Assembly: GCA_030679975.1 (NCBI GenBank)
Contig: JAUXSL010000102.1
Coordinates: 1-46,221, forward strand
Source of the DNA: Actinomycetota bacterium
GTDB taxonomy: Bacteria > Actinomycetota > Aquicultoria > CAJVYJ01 > JAUVQD01
DNA: 46,221 nucleotides
Direction: 5' to 3'
A program made the position numbers and the translations under genes. Each line of letters opens with the position of its first letter. Position 1 is the first letter of the stretch. Under the pieces are notes generated by a model that saw only the letters and a list, made by a program, of their open reading frames with translations, was not told the origin of the DNA and made no database searches. Positions 1-9,259 of the stretch are shown in pieces.

Positions 1-235
1 AAAGCGCTCCCGCCGAAGCGATCTCATCGATGTCTACGCGCGCATTCATGTAGAGCGGGACTCGCAAAAAGGTATTATCATCGGTCACGGCGGGCGCGTA
101 CTCGAACAGATAGGCAGCCGGGCCAGGCGGGACATCGAAAACTTGCTCGGCAGCCAAATATATCTGGATCTGCTTGTCACTGTCACAAAAGACTGGCGAC
201 GGCAGGACAGAAAAGTCGAAGAGCTGGGATATTAG
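1..235 (+). CDS. era: GTPase Era, C-terminal KH-domain part (5' end outside window)
   Basis: Frame 2 reads ...KRSRRSDLIDVYARIHVERDSQKGIIIGHGGRVLEQIGSRARRDIENLLGSQIYLDLLVTVTKDWRRQDRKVEELGY* with stop TAG at 233-235; typical Era KH domain ending. Confidence 0.93.
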   Translation, partial: KRSRRSDLIDVYARIHVERDSQKGIIIGHGGRVLEQIGSRARRDIENLLGSQIYLDLLVTVTKDWRRQDRKVEELGY

Positions 236-245
236 AGGGGACAAC

Positions 246-914
246 TTGGAAGACATAGCTAAGCTTATCGACCATACGACGCTCGGTTCGGATGTGGATA
301 TAAAGAAAATAAAGCAGTTATGCGCGGAAGCCCGCCAGTACGGCTTTAAGTCGGTTTTTCTCCAGCCGTGCCGGGTTGAGCTTGCGGTGGAGCAGGTATG
401 GGGAACCGGTGTTCATGTCGGCACGGTGTCGGGTTTTCCTTTTGGCGCCAATAATACCGAAACCAAGGCAGCTGAAGCGGCTCTAGCCGTCGCCCAGGGC
501 GCTGACGAGCTCGACATGGTCATAAACGTCGGGTGGATAAAGGACGGTCGCTGGGAAGCCGTCGAGGCGGACATAGGCCAAGTGGTGCACGCTTGCCGGC
601 AGGCAGGCGCCGGGCGCGAGATATCGGTTAAGGTGATCATTGAAACCTGCCTGCTTACAGACGACGAAAAGCGTCAGGCAGCGATGGCGGTAAAAGGAGC
701 CGGAGCGGATTTTGTCAAGACCTCGACCGGATACATGGGCCCCGGCGCTAACGTCGATGATGTGGCTTTGCTCAGGGCGGTGGTCGGGCCGGACTTCGGG
801 GTCAAGGCGTCCGGCGGGATAAGGACGCTTGAGCAGGTAAAAGCGCTAATAAAGGCGGGGGCCAACAGGATAGGCACCAGCGCCGGTGTGCAAATAATGA
901 ATGAAAACATATAA
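246..914 (+). CDS. deoC: Deoxyribose-phosphate aldolase
   Basis: LEDIAKLIDHTTLGSDV..., FVKTSTGYMGPGANVDDVALLR, GVKASGGIRTLEQ motifs. The ORF track starts at 174 inside era; a TTG start at 246 is more plausible. Confidence 0.93.
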   Translation: MEDIAKLIDHTTLGSDVDIKKIKQLCAEARQYGFKSVFLQPCRVELAVEQVWGTGVHVGTVSGFPFGANNTETKAAEAALAVAQGADELDMVINVGWIKDGRWEAVEADIGQVVHACRQAGAGREISVKVIIETCLLTDDEKRQAAMAVKGAGADFVKTSTGYMGPGANVDDVALLRAVVGPDFGVKASGGIRTLEQVKALIKAGANRIGTSAGVQIMNENI

Positions 915-1635
915 GACGACGGGCATCGCGATAAAGAGCCTTAGGCTGGGCGAAGCCGACAAGATAATCACTTTTCTGACCGCCGGGGGCAAGGTCTCCG
1001 CTGTTGCCAAGGGGATACGGCGGACAAGCAGTAAATTCGGCGGCCGGCTGGAACCAGGCAACGATCTCGAACTGGTTTTAGCTCGTGGGCGCGCGCTTGA
1101 TACGGTTACTCAGGTCAGCATAAAGAAGGCCCGGCCGTGGTTGTGGAACGATCTCGACAAGCTCGAAGTCGCCTTCGCCATACTTGAACTTGCGGATAAG
1201 CTCACCCCCGAGGCGGTCGAAGGGGACCGCTTGCTCGAATTAACGGCGGCTGCGCTTGATAGGCTGGAGGTCGAGTTGCGGCTACCCTTGCTTTTACTTG
1301 CTTTTGACATAAAGGCCTTGGCGATGACTGGTTTTCTTCCATATTTTAGCGCCTGTGTTACCTGCGGGGGGAAGACAGGTCTTAATCAAATAGGTCAGGC
1401 CGAGGGCGGGGTTATCTGTGATAACTGTTTCAGCGGGCAGCGGTCGGTTAAGGTGGGGAAAGAAGCCAAGGAGCTGGTCAGGCAGCTGCTGGGAGTGCGT
1501 CTTCTTAATCTTGATTCAGTCATGACCCACACAGGCATAATAAACGAGGTAAGACGGATAGTCTGGGAGCATGTTATGTATCACGTGCACGCGGATTTTA
1601 GGGCGAGAACCGGGGCGGGGACAAGTGGCCGATAA
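901..1635 (+). CDS. recO: DNA repair protein RecO
   Basis: MKTYKTTGIAIKSLRLGEADKIITFLTAGGKVSAVAKGIRRTSSKFGGRLEP plus CxxC pairs (CVTCGGK...CDNCF); overlaps deoC end. Confidence 0.93.
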   Translation: MKTYKTTGIAIKSLRLGEADKIITFLTAGGKVSAVAKGIRRTSSKFGGRLEPGNDLELVLARGRALDTVTQVSIKKARPWLWNDLDKLEVAFAILELADKLTPEAVEGDRLLELTAAALDRLEVELRLPLLLLAFDIKALAMTGFLPYFSACVTCGGKTGLNQIGQAEGGVICDNCFSGQRSVKVGKEAKELVRQLLGVRLLNLDSVMTHTGIINEVRRIVWEHVMYHVHADFRARTGAGTSGR

Positions 1636-2707
1636 GACGGGCGCGCTACCTCTGGCGACCAGGGCCGGGCGCATTTTGCAGCGCTTCGGCTTCAGCTTGT
1701 TTTCGGGCGGGGACGGATTGATCGACTGGTACGAAGTGTCCGGTACGGCTATCGATGTTGGCGGTGAGGACTGGAGTCAGGCGTCAGTCGATCCCGGCGC
1801 GGCCGGCGAATTCGAAGAGTATGTTAACAGGGTCTCTCCGCACGTCGCGGAATTCACCGGGCTTTCATTAGCTAAGCCTCTGCCCGCGCCGGTCATATTC
1901 AATCGAAGCGAATGGATAGTCACCGCTGTCACCAACTTAAGACCGCTTTTGGAGTCGCTGCTCGGCGGCATATTGGAACACCCCACGCACCTCTTGCGCG
2001 CGGCAATCGGCGCTGAGATCGGGCTGGTAATCGGTTATCTGTCGGGAAGGGTCTTGGGCCAATACGACTCGCCGTTGATGGGCGGCGCCGCCGGCCGCGG
2101 ATCGATCTACTTTATTCATCCGAATATTCTGGAGGCGGAAAGACGATTAGCCCTGGCGCCCCGTGATTTTAGGCTTTGGCTGGCGTTGCACGAAGTCACA
2201 CATGGATTTCAGTTGGAAGCAAACCCCTGGATCAAAGACTATCTTAAAGAGCTCATAGAGGAGCAGGCCGGATATTTAAGAGCCCGCTTGGCTCGGGAGG
2301 CCGGAAACGGAATCCTCTTTGCAAAGCACCTGCGCCGTTTGATTTCGCCTGAAGAAAATCCGATGATGGCCAAAGCCCAGGCGCTCATGTCCGTTCTTGA
2401 GGGCTATAGCGAATATGTGATGGAAACGGCGGGGGTCGACATCATCGGCGACAGCAGCGACATTGCGGCTGTCCTGGATGAAGCGCGCCGCTCCAAAAGC
2501 CGGCCCTATCAGCTGATTGAAAGATTGATCGGTCTGGACATTAAAATGCGGCAGTACCGGTCAGGCTATCTCTTCATAAAGCAGGCCGCCGACGCGGGCG
2601 GCATGAGTTTGGCGAATCTGGTCTGGCGGGGTCCCGGCAACATGCCGACGCTAACGGAACTGAGCCGGCCGGACCTGTGGATAGCGCGCATGTTCAAGAC
2701 CCAATGA
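1625..2707 (+). CDS. Zinc-dependent metallopeptidase, F420-biosynthesis-associated / DUF2342 zincin-like family
   Basis: WLALHEVTHGFQLEANPWIKDYL zincin motif (HExxH-like) and family-typical C-terminus; likely GTG start at 1625 rather than 1571. Confidence 0.8.
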   Translation: MADKTGALPLATRAGRILQRFGFSLFSGGDGLIDWYEVSGTAIDVGGEDWSQASVDPGAAGEFEEYVNRVSPHVAEFTGLSLAKPLPAPVIFNRSEWIVTAVTNLRPLLESLLGGILEHPTHLLRAAIGAEIGLVIGYLSGRVLGQYDSPLMGGAAGRGSIYFIHPNILEAERRLALAPRDFRLWLALHEVTHGFQLEANPWIKDYLKELIEEQAGYLRARLAREAGNGILFAKHLRRLISPEENPMMAKAQALMSVLEGYSEYVMETAGVDIIGDSSDIAAVLDEARRSKSRPYQLIERLIGLDIKMRQYRSGYLFIKQAADAGGMSLANLVWRGPGNMPTLTELSRPDLWIARMFKTQ

Positions 2708-2711
2708 TCGC

Positions 2712-4007
2712 TCAGGGAGAGAGCTCGGCCCTTACCTTTTGATAAAACGTCTTGTCTTCGCGCCCCAAGCGCCAGATAGCTATGCCGGCGAGGTCGTATT
2801 TCACGGCCAAGGCGATTTTTGCTTCAAGGCTGCGGCTATTTTCAAACCAGACCGTATGCGCCCCCGAACCATCGTTGTAACGGAAGAAGGATGAAGCCGA
2901 TCGCGCGTCCCACTCGATCGGGGCCTGACTTGAGAGCGATTTTGCGGCGGCCTCATCATGGACGACGCTCCTAGCGCGTCCGGCGCCGCCCCAGTCGTAT
3001 CCGTAGAGAGGAACGCCGAGAATAAGTTTTTTCCGGGGAATCTTAGTCAATGAAAAAGCAATCACTTTTTCCACCCAATCGATGGCCGCGATAGGCCCCG
3101 GCGGACCCGCCGCGTAATGCTGATCGTAAGCCATCACCCGGACGAAATCGGCTGAAGCGCCGATGGCCGCATAGTCATGGCTCTGGGCCCCGTTCCAGTT
3201 GCCGGGCTCAAAGGTCTTGGCGTTCACGGTCACAACCAGCTGCTTGCCCGCTTCATGGACTTTGGCGGACAGTTCCTGAATAAAGCGGCTGAAGATGTCT
3301 TTGTCCGAGGCGGGCAGGTTTTCATAGTCTATGTCGATCCCGTCATACAGTGGATTGCGGACCTTGGCCATGATCTGCTCGATATGCGCGGCTCTCCCGG
3401 CATCGTCATTGAGTATCGCGCTGATCGGCGGGCCCTCGGCGGTGGCGATGGTCGGGATTATGGCCATGCGGCGGGCTTTGATCCGGGCCAGAACATCATT
3501 ATTTTCCGCTCCGGGCGAATTGGCGACGCCGCCATCCGGCGCGACCCCATACCAGAATGGATTCACCTCAGTTAGAGCGTCCGGAAATTCGTCGACCACC
3601 CTCATGCCCTCCGTCATATCCCAAAAAGGCAGCCAGCCGGAGACGATCTTTCTTGGCGGGGCGTTTCCGGGGGCCGCGGTCGTGTCGGTCGGCGCGGTCG
3701 TGTCGGTCGGCTCGGTAGCCGTCATCACGGGGGCGGCGCTTGCCGAAGGCTGTGGCTTTTTACGGGCGGCTGCCGTCAGCTCCGGCGGCTGGTCCGGCGT
3801 TAACGGCCAAATTTCCCCGGCGGTCTGACGGCGGTGGGGAAATGAGGCGGAGTGCCGGGTTGCGGCGGGGGCCGGTTGCGGCGGGGGCAGCGAGCCTATC
3901 AATACTATCGCCAAGATAATAATCAGTCTCGCGGTGTGGACGGATCGCCAAGACCTGCTCAAAATCCGAATTTTGTTAAAGTCTGCGAAGTTGAAAAAAG
4001 TCATCAC
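2712..4007 (-). CDS. Glycoside hydrolase family 18-like protein (spore-germination/chitinase-like) with N-terminal membrane segment and Pro/Thr/Ala-rich linker
   Basis: YDGIDIDYENLPASDKDIFSRFIQELS (DxxDxDxE-like active-site strand), VMAYDQHYAAGPPGPIA, LILGVPLYGYDW. Confidence 0.88.
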   Translation of the reverse strand: MMTFFNFADFNKIRILSRSWRSVHTARLIIILAIVLIGSLPPPQPAPAATRHSASFPHRRQTAGEIWPLTPDQPPELTAAARKKPQPSASAAPVMTATEPTDTTAPTDTTAAPGNAPPRKIVSGWLPFWDMTEGMRVVDEFPDALTEVNPFWYGVAPDGGVANSPGAENNDVLARIKARRMAIIPTIATAEGPPISAILNDDAGRAAHIEQIMAKVRNPLYDGIDIDYENLPASDKDIFSRFIQELSAKVHEAGKQLVVTVNAKTFEPGNWNGAQSHDYAAIGASADFVRVMAYDQHYAAGPPGPIAAIDWVEKVIAFSLTKIPRKKLILGVPLYGYDWGGAGRARSVVHDEAAAKSLSSQAPIEWDARSASSFFRYNDGSGAHTVWFENSRSLEAKIALAVKYDLAGIAIWRLGREDKTFYQKVRAELSP

Positions 4008-4055
4008 CGACCTAAATAAGATGGTCGCTATATTATAAAGAGCTGGGGGTTTACG

Positions 4056-5423
4056 TCAAGGCAAGCTCAATAATTCCTTGGTTAAATCGACTCCAGCGGC
4101 GGCCGGGCTCATGATCCGGTCGATCGAGAGCCGCGAGCCGGCCAGGTCGATTAGGCGGCCCGGAGCGGCATCGTCAAGTAATTTCACTTTCGGCCGCAAC
4201 AGATCATCCCGGTTCTCGCCGACAACCAGGGCCACTTGATCGGTGTTAAGCCTGACGACGCTGCCTACGGGATAGACCCCTAAAGATTTAACGAACAGAT
4301 TCAATAAAGCGGGGTCGAAAGCTTGCGGCATGACGCATAGCATGTAGTTCAAGGCCTCGGTAGGCAGAGACGGTTCGTGGTACGACCGCCTGGACGTGAG
4401 GCCGTCGTACGTATCGGCGATCTGAACGATCCGGCTAAACAGGTGCGGCGTCCGCCCTTCGGCGCGGACCGGATAACCACTAAGATCGTAGCCGATATGA
4501 TGTTCAAAGGCGACGATGAGCGCCGATGGCTCCAGACTGGGCAGGCCCGACAATATCTGCGTGCTTTCGATAGGATGTCTCTTCATTAACCGCCATTCCT
4601 CAGCGGTCAGCCGGCCGGGCTTGTTGATGATCTCTTTCGGTATATTTACCTTACCTATATCGTGAAGAAGGGCTCCCGTAGCCAGCCAGACAAGGCGCTG
4701 CCGGTTCAAGCCTAGTCGGTGGGCCAAAGCCACAGCCAACATTGCCACGTTGATTGAGTGGTGACACGTGTATTCATCATGTTCCTTGAGGGCTGTCAGC
4801 GCCAGTATTGTTGAATCGCCCGTCCCAAGGCTGCCCACAAGCCATTCAACGATTGCGTCGACCCTGTCGATCGCGACCGGTCGATCGTCGCCCGCCTGGT
4901 CGAAGATCTCGCTCAAACCGGTTACAGCCACATTGTATTGACGCTCGTGCCTCTGGAGCGGATTGGCTCGACTTGTTGCGTCGCCGTGCTCAGACTCCAC
5001 CGAGAGCAGACGCTTGACTTCAATGTGGCTGATTTCAGCCTGAGCCAAAGCGCGCGCGAGATCGGCGCCTTCGGGACCGTTTTCCTTCGTCAATAAACTT
5101 AAGAATCCGGCGAGTTCTCCTTGCGTCAGACCCGACAGGAAGGCGATCCTGTTGATTTTTTTATTGGCGCAGGTTTTTATCAGCGTCGCGCATGAGAGGC
5201 TTTCTTCTACCAGAAGATCATGTTCGAAAAAAATCTCGCCGGCGGAGAAGCTTAGGACCAGCTGTGGCTTTGATTTTAAGAAAGCGACGATATGTTCCCA
5301 GAGCTGCTCGATTTCGTTTTGGGTCTGCGGGTGGCCCATCGGGTAGAAAGATATAGTCTTGGAACAGGCCATCAGGGACGACACGATCTTTTTCACGAGA
5401 GCCATCGGATTTTTAGACGCCAT
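4056..5423 (-). CDS. HD-GYP domain protein (putative c-di-GMP phosphodiesterase) with an extra N-terminal domain
   Basis: HHSINVAMLAVALAHRLGL...LLHDIGKVNIPKEIINKPGRLTAEEW...HPIESTQIL...AFEHHIGYDLSGYP...IVQIADTYDGLTSRRSYHEP. Confidence 0.92.
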   Translation of the reverse strand: MASKNPMALVKKIVSSLMACSKTISFYPMGHPQTQNEIEQLWEHIVAFLKSKPQLVLSFSAGEIFFEHDLLVEESLSCATLIKTCANKKINRIAFLSGLTQGELAGFLSLLTKENGPEGADLARALAQAEISHIEVKRLLSVESEHGDATSRANPLQRHERQYNVAVTGLSEIFDQAGDDRPVAIDRVDAIVEWLVGSLGTGDSTILALTALKEHDEYTCHHSINVAMLAVALAHRLGLNRQRLVWLATGALLHDIGKVNIPKEIINKPGRLTAEEWRLMKRHPIESTQILSGLPSLEPSALIVAFEHHIGYDLSGYPVRAEGRTPHLFSRIVQIADTYDGLTSRRSYHEPSLPTEALNYMLCVMPQAFDPALLNLFVKSLGVYPVGSVVRLNTDQVALVVGENRDDLLRPKVKLLDDAAPGRLIDLAGSRLSIDRIMSPAAAGVDLTKELLSLP

Positions 5424-7326
5424 TCTTGCTCGCCTCTATTTGGAGCAGTGCATTCGCGGCCGCCCCCGCTAATCGAGCCTGTTTTGCTCTGAAAAACATA
5501 GCTCTGGCTCCCGCGATCTTGCTGAGATGCCGGATTGACTGTTCCGCTCTTAGCCGCCCCAGAGCCCGGATAGCTTCAATTTTGACGTCGACCCGGCGTC
5601 TGAAGAAATCGCTTTCCTTGACGAGGCCTATCAAGATTTCCAATACACTCGGGTGGCTGATGTTGGCGATGGCTCTAATCGCTTCAAGCTGGATATTGAG
5701 GTCTTTGTCACGGAGCAGGCTTAGAATTACGGGGATTGCCGGGGGTCCGATGCTAGATGATGCTTTAACAGCCTCGCTCCTTACCCTGGGGTCGGGATGA
5801 GATGTGGTTTTTTGAAGATATTCGGCGGCGTTTGCGCCGCCGATTTGACCCAGGATAGAGACGACGTTTCGCACCAAATACCAGCGGTGGTCCATTATTT
5901 TGCTTCCGAGGCCCGCAATATCGGCTTGGCCGCAGTCTGCGAGGACCCGACAGAGCAGGCGCCGGCGGCCTTGACTCTTTTCCACCGCGAGCATATCGAG
6001 AAGAGTGAGAACGCCCGTATTGCCGATAAGCGTTATATATTCGACGGCTTGGCCAATTTGCGGGTTCGCCTGGTTTTCAAGCCGGGACAAGAGGGTGGCG
6101 ATCTTGCTCTGGTCACCCGCGTTTCGCACTATCTCTTTGAGAATCGAATAGTTTTCCGGCTCGTCCGCCCGCTTGCTCATCTCATTGATGATAATTGCCA
6201 AGGCGTCGGTGGCAACGTCAAGGCGCTGCTCTTTGAACGCGGAGAAGAGCAGGCGTTGGACCGCCGAGGAAGCGTATGCGAGACGCGATGCGTCGATCTC
6301 CATTGCCAAGACTTCGGATAAAGCAGCCAGCGCCCCCTTTTCGACTAGCGCTTTGTTCATCTCGGCACTTTCTTTTTCAATCCTGGCAAAGTCTTGTTGA
6401 TCGACCGCTGTGGCTTGCTCCGCGATCTTGGCAGCGTTCGCGCTTTCTACCGGCGCAGGTTCCGCCGTCTCATTTATGCGGGCGGACGTCTTGTCCTCGG
6501 CGCCCTCCAGGCTGCCGCCACTTAGCATAGCGTTTAATTCGTTCCAAACGGGTTCCTTTAAGAGCGACAGAGCCTCCTTTAGGTTGCTATAGAGGGAGGT
6601 TTGTTCGTCCGCTAATTCCCGCTTAATGACGGAATAGATCTTCGGTAGGGCGTTTGTATAAATGGCGGACGCTCCGCCCATTCCGTGTGCGACGTCGCCA
6701 AGCTTTTGCAGGAAATCGGATAATTGTTCAGGTCCCTGTTCTAAGTGTCTCTTAATAAGCTGGCGCTCCGGTTCCGACAGAGCGTCTTTGGATAAAATGC
6801 TTTTATAGGCGGTAAGGTCAATTTCATACTCGGCACTGGCGATATCTTCGTTTCCCGGCTCAGCGGCTTGGTCGAGCTTAAGAGAGGCGTGAGAAACTGT
6901 TATCGCCCTCATCTGTTTTTGCCAGAGCAGCTCCGTGACGCCGCCGGCTTTGAAAACGTCGTCAGCATCCATGCAGGCGATCATCAAAAAATCTACAAGC
7001 TGCGAGCGGTCGATGTCGGCCCGGATGGACAGACGGTCAAGTTTAAGGCGATAAAGTTGAAGCGCCAGGGACTTCATGCCGGGTGAAGTTGAGCCGACCG
7101 GTTGGCCGTCGATCAATAACGCATCGCGTTTGATCATTAAACCCAAATACTCGTGGTGGTTGAAATATTCCGACAGGAGAAACCAAAGTTTATCGATAGC
7201 CGACTTTGTGGTCGCATGATTTGCCGGATAGAGCTGAAGGCATTTCAAGGCGATATTGACTTGTTTTAATAGCGGCTCAAAGTCCGAATGCAGAGGCCGG
7301 GAAGAGTTGCTGATTGTGTTGTTCAT
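5413..7326 (-). CDS. HEAT-repeat domain protein
   Basis: C-terminal HEAT/PBS-lyase-like repeats (DPRVRSEAVKASSSIGPPAIPVILSLLRDKDLNIQLEAIRAIANI). The track start at 7566 lies inside a repeat element; ATG at 7326 (MNNTISNSS...) or 7356 is more plausible. Confidence 0.82.
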   Translation of the reverse strand: MNNTISNSSRPLHSDFEPLLKQVNIALKCLQLYPANHATTKSAIDKLWFLLSEYFNHHEYLGLMIKRDALLIDGQPVGSTSPGMKSLALQLYRLKLDRLSIRADIDRSQLVDFLMIACMDADDVFKAGGVTELLWQKQMRAITVSHASLKLDQAAEPGNEDIASAEYEIDLTAYKSILSKDALSEPERQLIKRHLEQGPEQLSDFLQKLGDVAHGMGGASAIYTNALPKIYSVIKRELADEQTSLYSNLKEALSLLKEPVWNELNAMLSGGSLEGAEDKTSARINETAEPAPVESANAAKIAEQATAVDQQDFARIEKESAEMNKALVEKGALAALSEVLAMEIDASRLAYASSAVQRLLFSAFKEQRLDVATDALAIIINEMSKRADEPENYSILKEIVRNAGDQSKIATLLSRLENQANPQIGQAVEYITLIGNTGVLTLLDMLAVEKSQGRRRLLCRVLADCGQADIAGLGSKIMDHRWYLVRNVVSILGQIGGANAAEYLQKTTSHPDPRVRSEAVKASSSIGPPAIPVILSLLRDKDLNIQLEAIRAIANISHPSVLEILIGLVKESDFFRRRVDVKIEAIRALGRLRAEQSIRHLSKIAGARAMFFRAKQARLAGAAANALLQIEASKNGV

Positions 7327-7399
7327 CGTCTTAATATTTTCGGCAAGGCGCGCCATTGTTGTTAGGGAATTTACCGCCGGTTGGGATTGGGAATATCTA

Positions 7400-7605
7400 G
7401 GAGTCTGTCTAAGTACTCCCGACGATAGCGAAAATCCGGAGGGCGAGTCGTCCGGCAAGGCGCGATAGGCCTCGGGGTCCCCGCGAGGCGGACTTTGTCT
7501 CGTGGGGCAAGGCGACGCGTAGCGGTAGCTACTCGGAGGAGTCGCAACGCAGCCGGCGGCCGGCATCCGGATTTGCAGCCGGAGTGGAGTATTTAGACAG
7601 ACTCC
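7400..7605. mobile_element. MITE-like element, copy 1 (206 bp), flanked by TA
   Basis: Left end GGAGTCTGTCTAAGTACTCC and right end GGAGTATTTAGACAGACTCC are inverted repeats (1 mismatch). Flanks are TA (7398-7399) and TA (7606-7607). Interior matches the inverted copy at 25136-25298. Confidence 0.85.
7479..7507. repeat. GGACTT-loop hairpin module inside MITE copy 1
   Basis: CCCCGCGAGGC-GGACTTT-GTCTCGTGGGG; absent from MITE copy 2, covarying counterpart at 19803-19831. Confidence 0.7.
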
Positions 7606-7622
7606 TAGCCAAAGCCGAATTA

Positions 7623-8642
7623 ATGCGAGGTGCCATGGAAGACGCGGAGTTCGTTAGGGGCCAAATAGAAGCGCGCTTGGCCGAGCCGTATGATAAAAGC
7701 ACCGTGGATCTTAACACGGTAGCCAATGTAATCTACGTTGCGGCCGGGCAAGAGTATCTCTGGGAAACCTTCGGGCTTAGTGTCCGGGCGCCGGAGCGTG
7801 CTCTGCGCGCGAAATTTGTTGACCTGGCCCTCGAAGAGCAGCGCCAAGGGGACGTGATATCCTGCCTTTATGATCGAGATGAAACCGCATTAGAAAAAAT
7901 AGTCGCCATGCAATCAGCCTATATCACTAGATTAGCCGAATTCTATCTAACCGAGCGCGACAACGACATTAAGACTGCCTTTGAATATATCCTGGGAGAT
8001 CACTCCGCTCACTTCAGCCGGCTGGCGAGGAAATTGTCGCAAAAGGAAGGTCTGTCGCCGCTGGCTCGAACTGATTTTGACGAACGTGGCGGGAGGCCCA
8101 TCGATTTACAGTTTGTTCGGATAAAGGATTGCTTTAAGCGGCCATATGACCGCGAGGAAACCGACCCCGCGACAAAAGTGCGGGTGCGTCTGGCTCTGGC
8201 CCAGGAGTTGGCGCAGAGACGCGCCTATAAAGAGCTTGCGACTGTCAGCGGCGACAATCATCTGATTATCCTCGACCAACAGGCATGCATTATCGACAAT
8301 CTGCACATAGCCATGGTCCAATCTCTTATCGATGCGGGCGAGACTGTTTTGGAGTCCGCGTATTTAGCAGAATTAAGTCAGGTCGTTAACCTTGAGCGGG
8401 CCGTCAAGACAACGCCTCCCGGCAACATCAGAGACGTCTTTGTAAGATTCCTGGAAGAGGAGCGGCGACATCTGGCGGCAATCGGGGATATGCTGGTTGA
8501 ATATGAGGGTTGGTCCGGCCCGCAGACGGACGCCTGGCCTGTTTTAAAGACCGCAAACGATGTCGCCGCGATTGTCGCAAAGATATCCGACAGCAGTCAA
8601 AAGCTCGTTTCAAAAGCCGACGGTTGGCGGCGGGCAGCCTAG
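7623..8642 (+). CDS. Ferritin-like / di-iron-type helical protein of unknown function
   Basis: Helical protein with EERRHLAAIGDMLVEYEG (ExxH-like) near the C-terminus. Track start at 7584 is inside the MITE; ATG at 7623 is more likely. Confidence 0.5.
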   Translation: MRGAMEDAEFVRGQIEARLAEPYDKSTVDLNTVANVIYVAAGQEYLWETFGLSVRAPERALRAKFVDLALEEQRQGDVISCLYDRDETALEKIVAMQSAYITRLAEFYLTERDNDIKTAFEYILGDHSAHFSRLARKLSQKEGLSPLARTDFDERGGRPIDLQFVRIKDCFKRPYDREETDPATKVRVRLALAQELAQRRAYKELATVSGDNHLIILDQQACIIDNLHIAMVQSLIDAGETVLESAYLAELSQVVNLERAVKTTPPGNIRDVFVRFLEEERRHLAAIGDMLVEYEGWSGPQTDAWPVLKTANDVAAIVAKISDSSQKLVSKADGWRRAA

Positions 8643-8715
8643 AACGCGGCCGTGAGCGGTTTGGCTCCGAGGTAGGTCGGGAACTTATAAAACAACAGTC
8701 GATCGGGGGTAAGAG

Positions 8716-9258
8716 ATGGCTGAAAAGGCATGGGTCAAGATAACCGATGAAGACCGCGAGGCAGACAAGGCGGGACAAATATACGAACAGGTAAGTGCTG
8801 CTCGCGGCAGCGGTTTCAATATGGAGCAAGCGGCCTATGTTTGGCCGGGGCTTAATGACATCCAAGAACGGGAATTCGAACTTTTTTTTGCCGGAACGCA
8901 TACAGCGCTGGGTTGCGACATTAAAGACCTTGTCGCCGTGCTCGTCTCCCAACTGAACAATTCAGATTATTGTGACGGCTGGTTTCGGGCGGCTCTTGAG
9001 CTTCGCGGTTGGTCGGATGAAAAAATAACCCACATCATGCAGGACATTGAATCCGGCCATCTCGATCCCGCCGGACGCGCCGTGTTGGTCTTGGCGGATA
9101 AAATAGTACGCCGGCCGCAATCGATCGACCCGGTCGATATCGCCGCCGCCAGAGCTGCCGGCCTGAGCGACCGGTGCATAATCGAAGTTGCCGCTTTGAC
9201 CGGATATTTAGATCATATGACCCGGCTGGCGAATGTCCTCGGGGTCATGAATGATTGA
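8716..9258 (+). CDS. Carboxymuconolactone decarboxylase / AhpD-like (alkylhydroperoxidase-related) protein
   Basis: LGCDIKDLVAVLVSQLNNSDYCDGWFRAALELRGWSDEKI...ALVLADKIVRRPQSIDPVDIAAARAAGLSDRCIIEVAALTGY. Confidence 0.65.
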   Translation: MAEKAWVKITDEDREADKAGQIYEQVSAARGSGFNMEQAAYVWPGLNDIQEREFELFFAGTHTALGCDIKDLVAVLVSQLNNSDYCDGWFRAALELRGWSDEKITHIMQDIESGHLDPAGRAVLVLADKIVRRPQSIDPVDIAAARAAGLSDRCIIEVAALTGYLDHMTRLANVLGVMND

Positions 9259-9259
9259 T

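Noticed and set aside
3660-3720. Short tandem repeat GTCGTGTCGGTCGGCGCGGTCGTGTCGGTCGG
   Set aside because: Encodes a repetitive TDTTAPTDTTA linker in the GH18-like protein; ordinary low-complexity linker.
7256-7468. Plus-strand ORF antisense to the HEAT-gene start
   Set aside because: No recognisable protein features; runs into the MITE.
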